From the NCBI GenBank assembly GCA_937891245.1, contig CALAGB010000306.1, positions 1 to 15,924 on the forward strand: 15,924 nucleotides of DNA, read 5' to 3'. The DNA comes from an uncultured Thermomicrobiales bacterium (GTDB lineage Bacteria > Chloroflexota > Chloroflexia > Thermomicrobiales > Thermomicrobiaceae). Below are positions 14,842 through 15,924 of this stretch, in pieces. The stretch's first letter is position 1. Each line of letters starts with the position of its first letter. Under the pieces are notes generated by a model that was not told where the DNA came from, ran no database searches, and was given only the letters and a program-made list of their open reading frames with translations. The translations under genes and the position numbers were made by a program.

Positions 14842-15246
14842 CTACTCGTCCGGCGGGAGTTCCTCGTCATCCAGCGGCTCATCGCCACGATCGAGGCGAA
14901 TGATCGCGAGGCTCGACGCGATCCAGCAGGCGATCCCGATGCCGACCAGCACAGCCCAGAACTTGTGCAAGTCACCAGCAAGCGCCTGGGTAACGGTGGC
15001 GCCGAGTAACAGACTGTAGATGAGCGCCAAACCGGTACCGGCCACGATGAAGAAGCGACGCCAGACGACCGGCAAATCGATCCACCAGAGGCGGAGCCGG
15101 CCCTCGGGCTCAGCCGAATGCAGACCCCGATTGAGCAGCGGACGGCGCGGCTCGCGTTGGGTCGCGTTCAGCAGCAGCGCTTCCAGAAAGAGCACGATCA
15201 GGAAGAAAAGCGCCCAGAAAATGACAAGCAGTCCGAATCGAAGCAT
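14842..15246 (-). CDS. Small membrane protein of unknown function
   Basis: I do not recognise this 134-residue protein. It has three hydrophobic segments: near the N-terminus (about 3-24, FGLLVIFWALFFLIVLFLE), in the middle (about 65-90, IVAGTGLALIYSLLLGATV) and near 97-116 (FWAVLVGIGIACWIASSLAI). The helices are joined by an arginine-rich loop, and the tail is acidic (DDEELPPDE). The ATG at 15246 is preferred over the TTG at 15261 because AGGAG sits 6 nt before it. It lies 161 bp upstream of the YihY-family gene on the same strand and could be co-transcribed. Codon usage and a clean Shine-Dalgarno support a real gene. Confidence 0.75.
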   Translation of the reverse strand: MLRFGLLVIFWALFFLIVLFLEALLLNATQREPRRPLLNRGLHSAEPEGRLRLWWIDLPVVWRRFFIVAGTGLALIYSLLLGATVTQALAGDLHKFWAVLVGIGIACWIASSLAIIRLDRGDEPLDDEELPPDE

Positions 15247-15396
15247 CGGCAGCTCCTGCAACCGCGTTTCCGGCAGCCATCACACGCTATGCATGCTAGC
15301 ACGAACCGGTGCACCGCGCTCACATCAGGAGGTGGAAGGATCGCTGAGCGGTCTGTGCGGGCGATCGTCCGGCAGTGATTCGTGCCGGCATGCGTT

Positions 15397-15453
15397 GCGT
15401 CGCCCCGATCCCGCTCGGGGGTGCGGGACGTGGAATCCCAAGCGGGGCGACGC
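15397..15453. repeat. 57-bp two-stem palindrome of the GCGTCGCCCCG family
   Basis: Outer stem GCGTCGCCCCG (15397-15407) pairs perfectly with CGGGGCGACGC (15443-15453). Inside is a second hairpin, TCCCGC (15409-15414) with GCGGGA (15423-15428). The right outer arm could equally pair with GGCGTCGCCCCG at 15498-15509, so two mutually exclusive folds exist. Confidence 0.75.
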
Positions 15454-15487
15454 CGAAGGCCCGCCCGGAGGGGAACAAGTCGTGGTG

Positions 15488-15587
15488 CCCCGAACGTGGC
15501 GTCGCCCCGACCTCGACGGGGGGAACGGGTCGCGGGACCCCGAACGTGGCGTCGTCCCGACCTCGACGGGGGCAACAGCAGCGCCAA
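15488..15587 (+). repeat. Tandem pair of 50-bp repeats
   Basis: Two units, 15488-15537 and 15538-15587. The first 35 positions (CCCCGAACGTGGCGTCG, then YCCCGACCTCGACGGGGG) differ at one base; the remaining 15 diverge. Less similar copies lie upstream near 15397-15421 and 15446-15476, and a related sequence forms the arm at 4528-4549. Two to four units with diverged linkers do not make a CRISPR array. Confidence 0.8.
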
Positions 15588-15666
15588 ACGTTGGCCGGTC
15601 GCCCAGTCCAGCCCGCCCGGGGATAAATGCCCGGGCTCCATCGGCGAAGCCCACTGAAGGGGCTGG
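15583..15666 (+). repeat. Left arm of an 84-bp inverted-repeat pair
   Basis: Matches the reverse complement of 15841-15924 at 76 of 84 positions by hand alignment, without gaps. It contains a hairpin GCCCGGG-GATAAATG-CCCGGGC and a second small stem, AGCCC / GGGCT, near its inner end. Its outer end overlaps the last 50-bp repeat unit. Confidence 0.85.
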
Positions 15667-15704
15667 GACGAGGCGATATTATTCGTCCATTTCGAGTCGC
15701 CTTG

Positions 15705-15805
15705 CCGGTCATTCCGAGCCGCAGCGAGGAATCTCCTCCCCGCTTCCCGACCGTTTTGATTGGGAAACGCGCGAGAGATGCTTCGCTGCGGCTCAGCATG
15801 ACCGG
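15705..15805. repeat. Dispersed palindromic element nested between the 84-bp arms
   Basis: Left arm 15705-15735 (CCGGTCATTCCGAGCCGCAG, then CGAGGAATCTC) and right arm 15775-15805 match as inverted repeats at 27 of 31 positions; a further stem, CTTCCC / GGGAAA, lies near the centre. It is the best-preserved copy of the family also seen at 9028-9125. Confidence 0.85.
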
Positions 15806-15840
15806 AGAAGGGCTCGATGATTCTGCGAACGTACGCGAAC

Positions 15841-15924
15841 TCAGCCCCTTCAGTGGGCTTCGTCTTGGGAGCCCGGGCATTTATCCCCGGGCGGGCTGGA
15901 CTGAGCGAACGGCCAACGCTTGGC
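15841..15924 (-). repeat. Right arm of the 84-bp inverted-repeat pair, reaching the window edge
   Basis: Reverse complement of the arm at 15583-15666 with eight mismatches. It ends exactly at the last base of the window, so its outer boundary is unknown and the repeat may be longer. Confidence 0.85.

Larger units (their letters stand above)
15247..15924. other. Gene-free, repeat-dense block at the window edge
   Basis: About 680 bp without a credible gene; the open frames here cross repeats on both strands and read as low-complexity Arg/Pro/Gly sequence. From left to right it holds a structured palindrome (15397-15453), 50-bp-period repeats (15488-15587), an 84-bp inverted-repeat pair (15583-15666 and 15841-15924) and, between those arms, a dispersed palindromic element (15705-15805). 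The first ~130 bp hold nothing clear beyond the upstream region of the small membrane-protein gene. Confidence 0.8.

Noticed and set aside
15397..15587. Possible CRISPR array because of a 50-bp period
   Set aside because: Only two good units, no uniform repeat with unique spacers, and the repeat itself also occurs singly at 4528; no cas genes are seen.
15020..15820. 266-codon plus-strand open frame at the window end
   Set aside because: It runs antisense to the small membrane protein and then through inverted repeats; composition is Arg/Pro/Ser/Gly with no domain.

Overview
The window is about 16 kb of GC-rich DNA (roughly 60 to 65 % by eye) with dense short operons on both strands. A multi-GAF DegS/NarL-type two-component pair, a CtpE-like P-type ATPase, many small palindromic repeats and GTG/TTG-rich start regions fit a Chloroflexota (Thermomicrobia-like) bacterium. 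That assignment is inference; there is no rRNA or marker gene here to prove it.

Layout, left to right. (1) Positions 1-2521 (+): the 3' part of a three-GAF sensor histidine kinase overlaps a NarL/FixJ-type response regulator by 8 bp, followed by a probable intrinsic terminator. (2) 2606-4368 (+): a hairpin-rich leader, an Lrp/AsnC-type regulator and a PfkB/KdgK-like sugar kinase, probably one transcript. (3) 4369-4717: a gene-free block with a perfect 22-bp inverted repeat and a second palindromic element. (4) 4718-6766 (-): a compact operon of an AtzG-like small subunit, an amidase-signature hydrolase (4-bp ATGA overlap) and dCTP deaminase. (5) 7057-8994 (+): an electron-transfer cassette of a CDGSH iron-sulfur protein, a Rieske ferredoxin and an FAD/NAD(P)H ferredoxin reductase, with no oxygenase beside it. 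(6) 9169-10896 (-): a GT39/ArnT-like membrane glycosyltransferase. (7) 11067-13585 (+): a CtpE-like P-type ATPase whose first ~35 codons lie in another frame, so one base appears to be missing. (8) 13544-15246 (-): a YihY/BrkB-family membrane protein, overlapping the ATPase tail to tail by 42 bp, and a small three-helix membrane protein. (9) 15247-15924: a gene-free, repeat-dense block with a 57-bp structured palindrome, 50-bp-period repeats and a nested inverted repeat with 84-bp outer arms reaching the window edge.

The genes are mostly separate housekeeping or accessory units. The parts most worth a second look are the dispersed palindromic repeat families (near 4.5, 6.8, 9.1 and 15.4-15.9 kb), the amidase/AtzG-like/dCTP deaminase operon, the oxygenase-less redox cassette, and the broken reading frame of the P-type ATPase. 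I saw no tRNA, rRNA, CRISPR array or complete insertion sequence.
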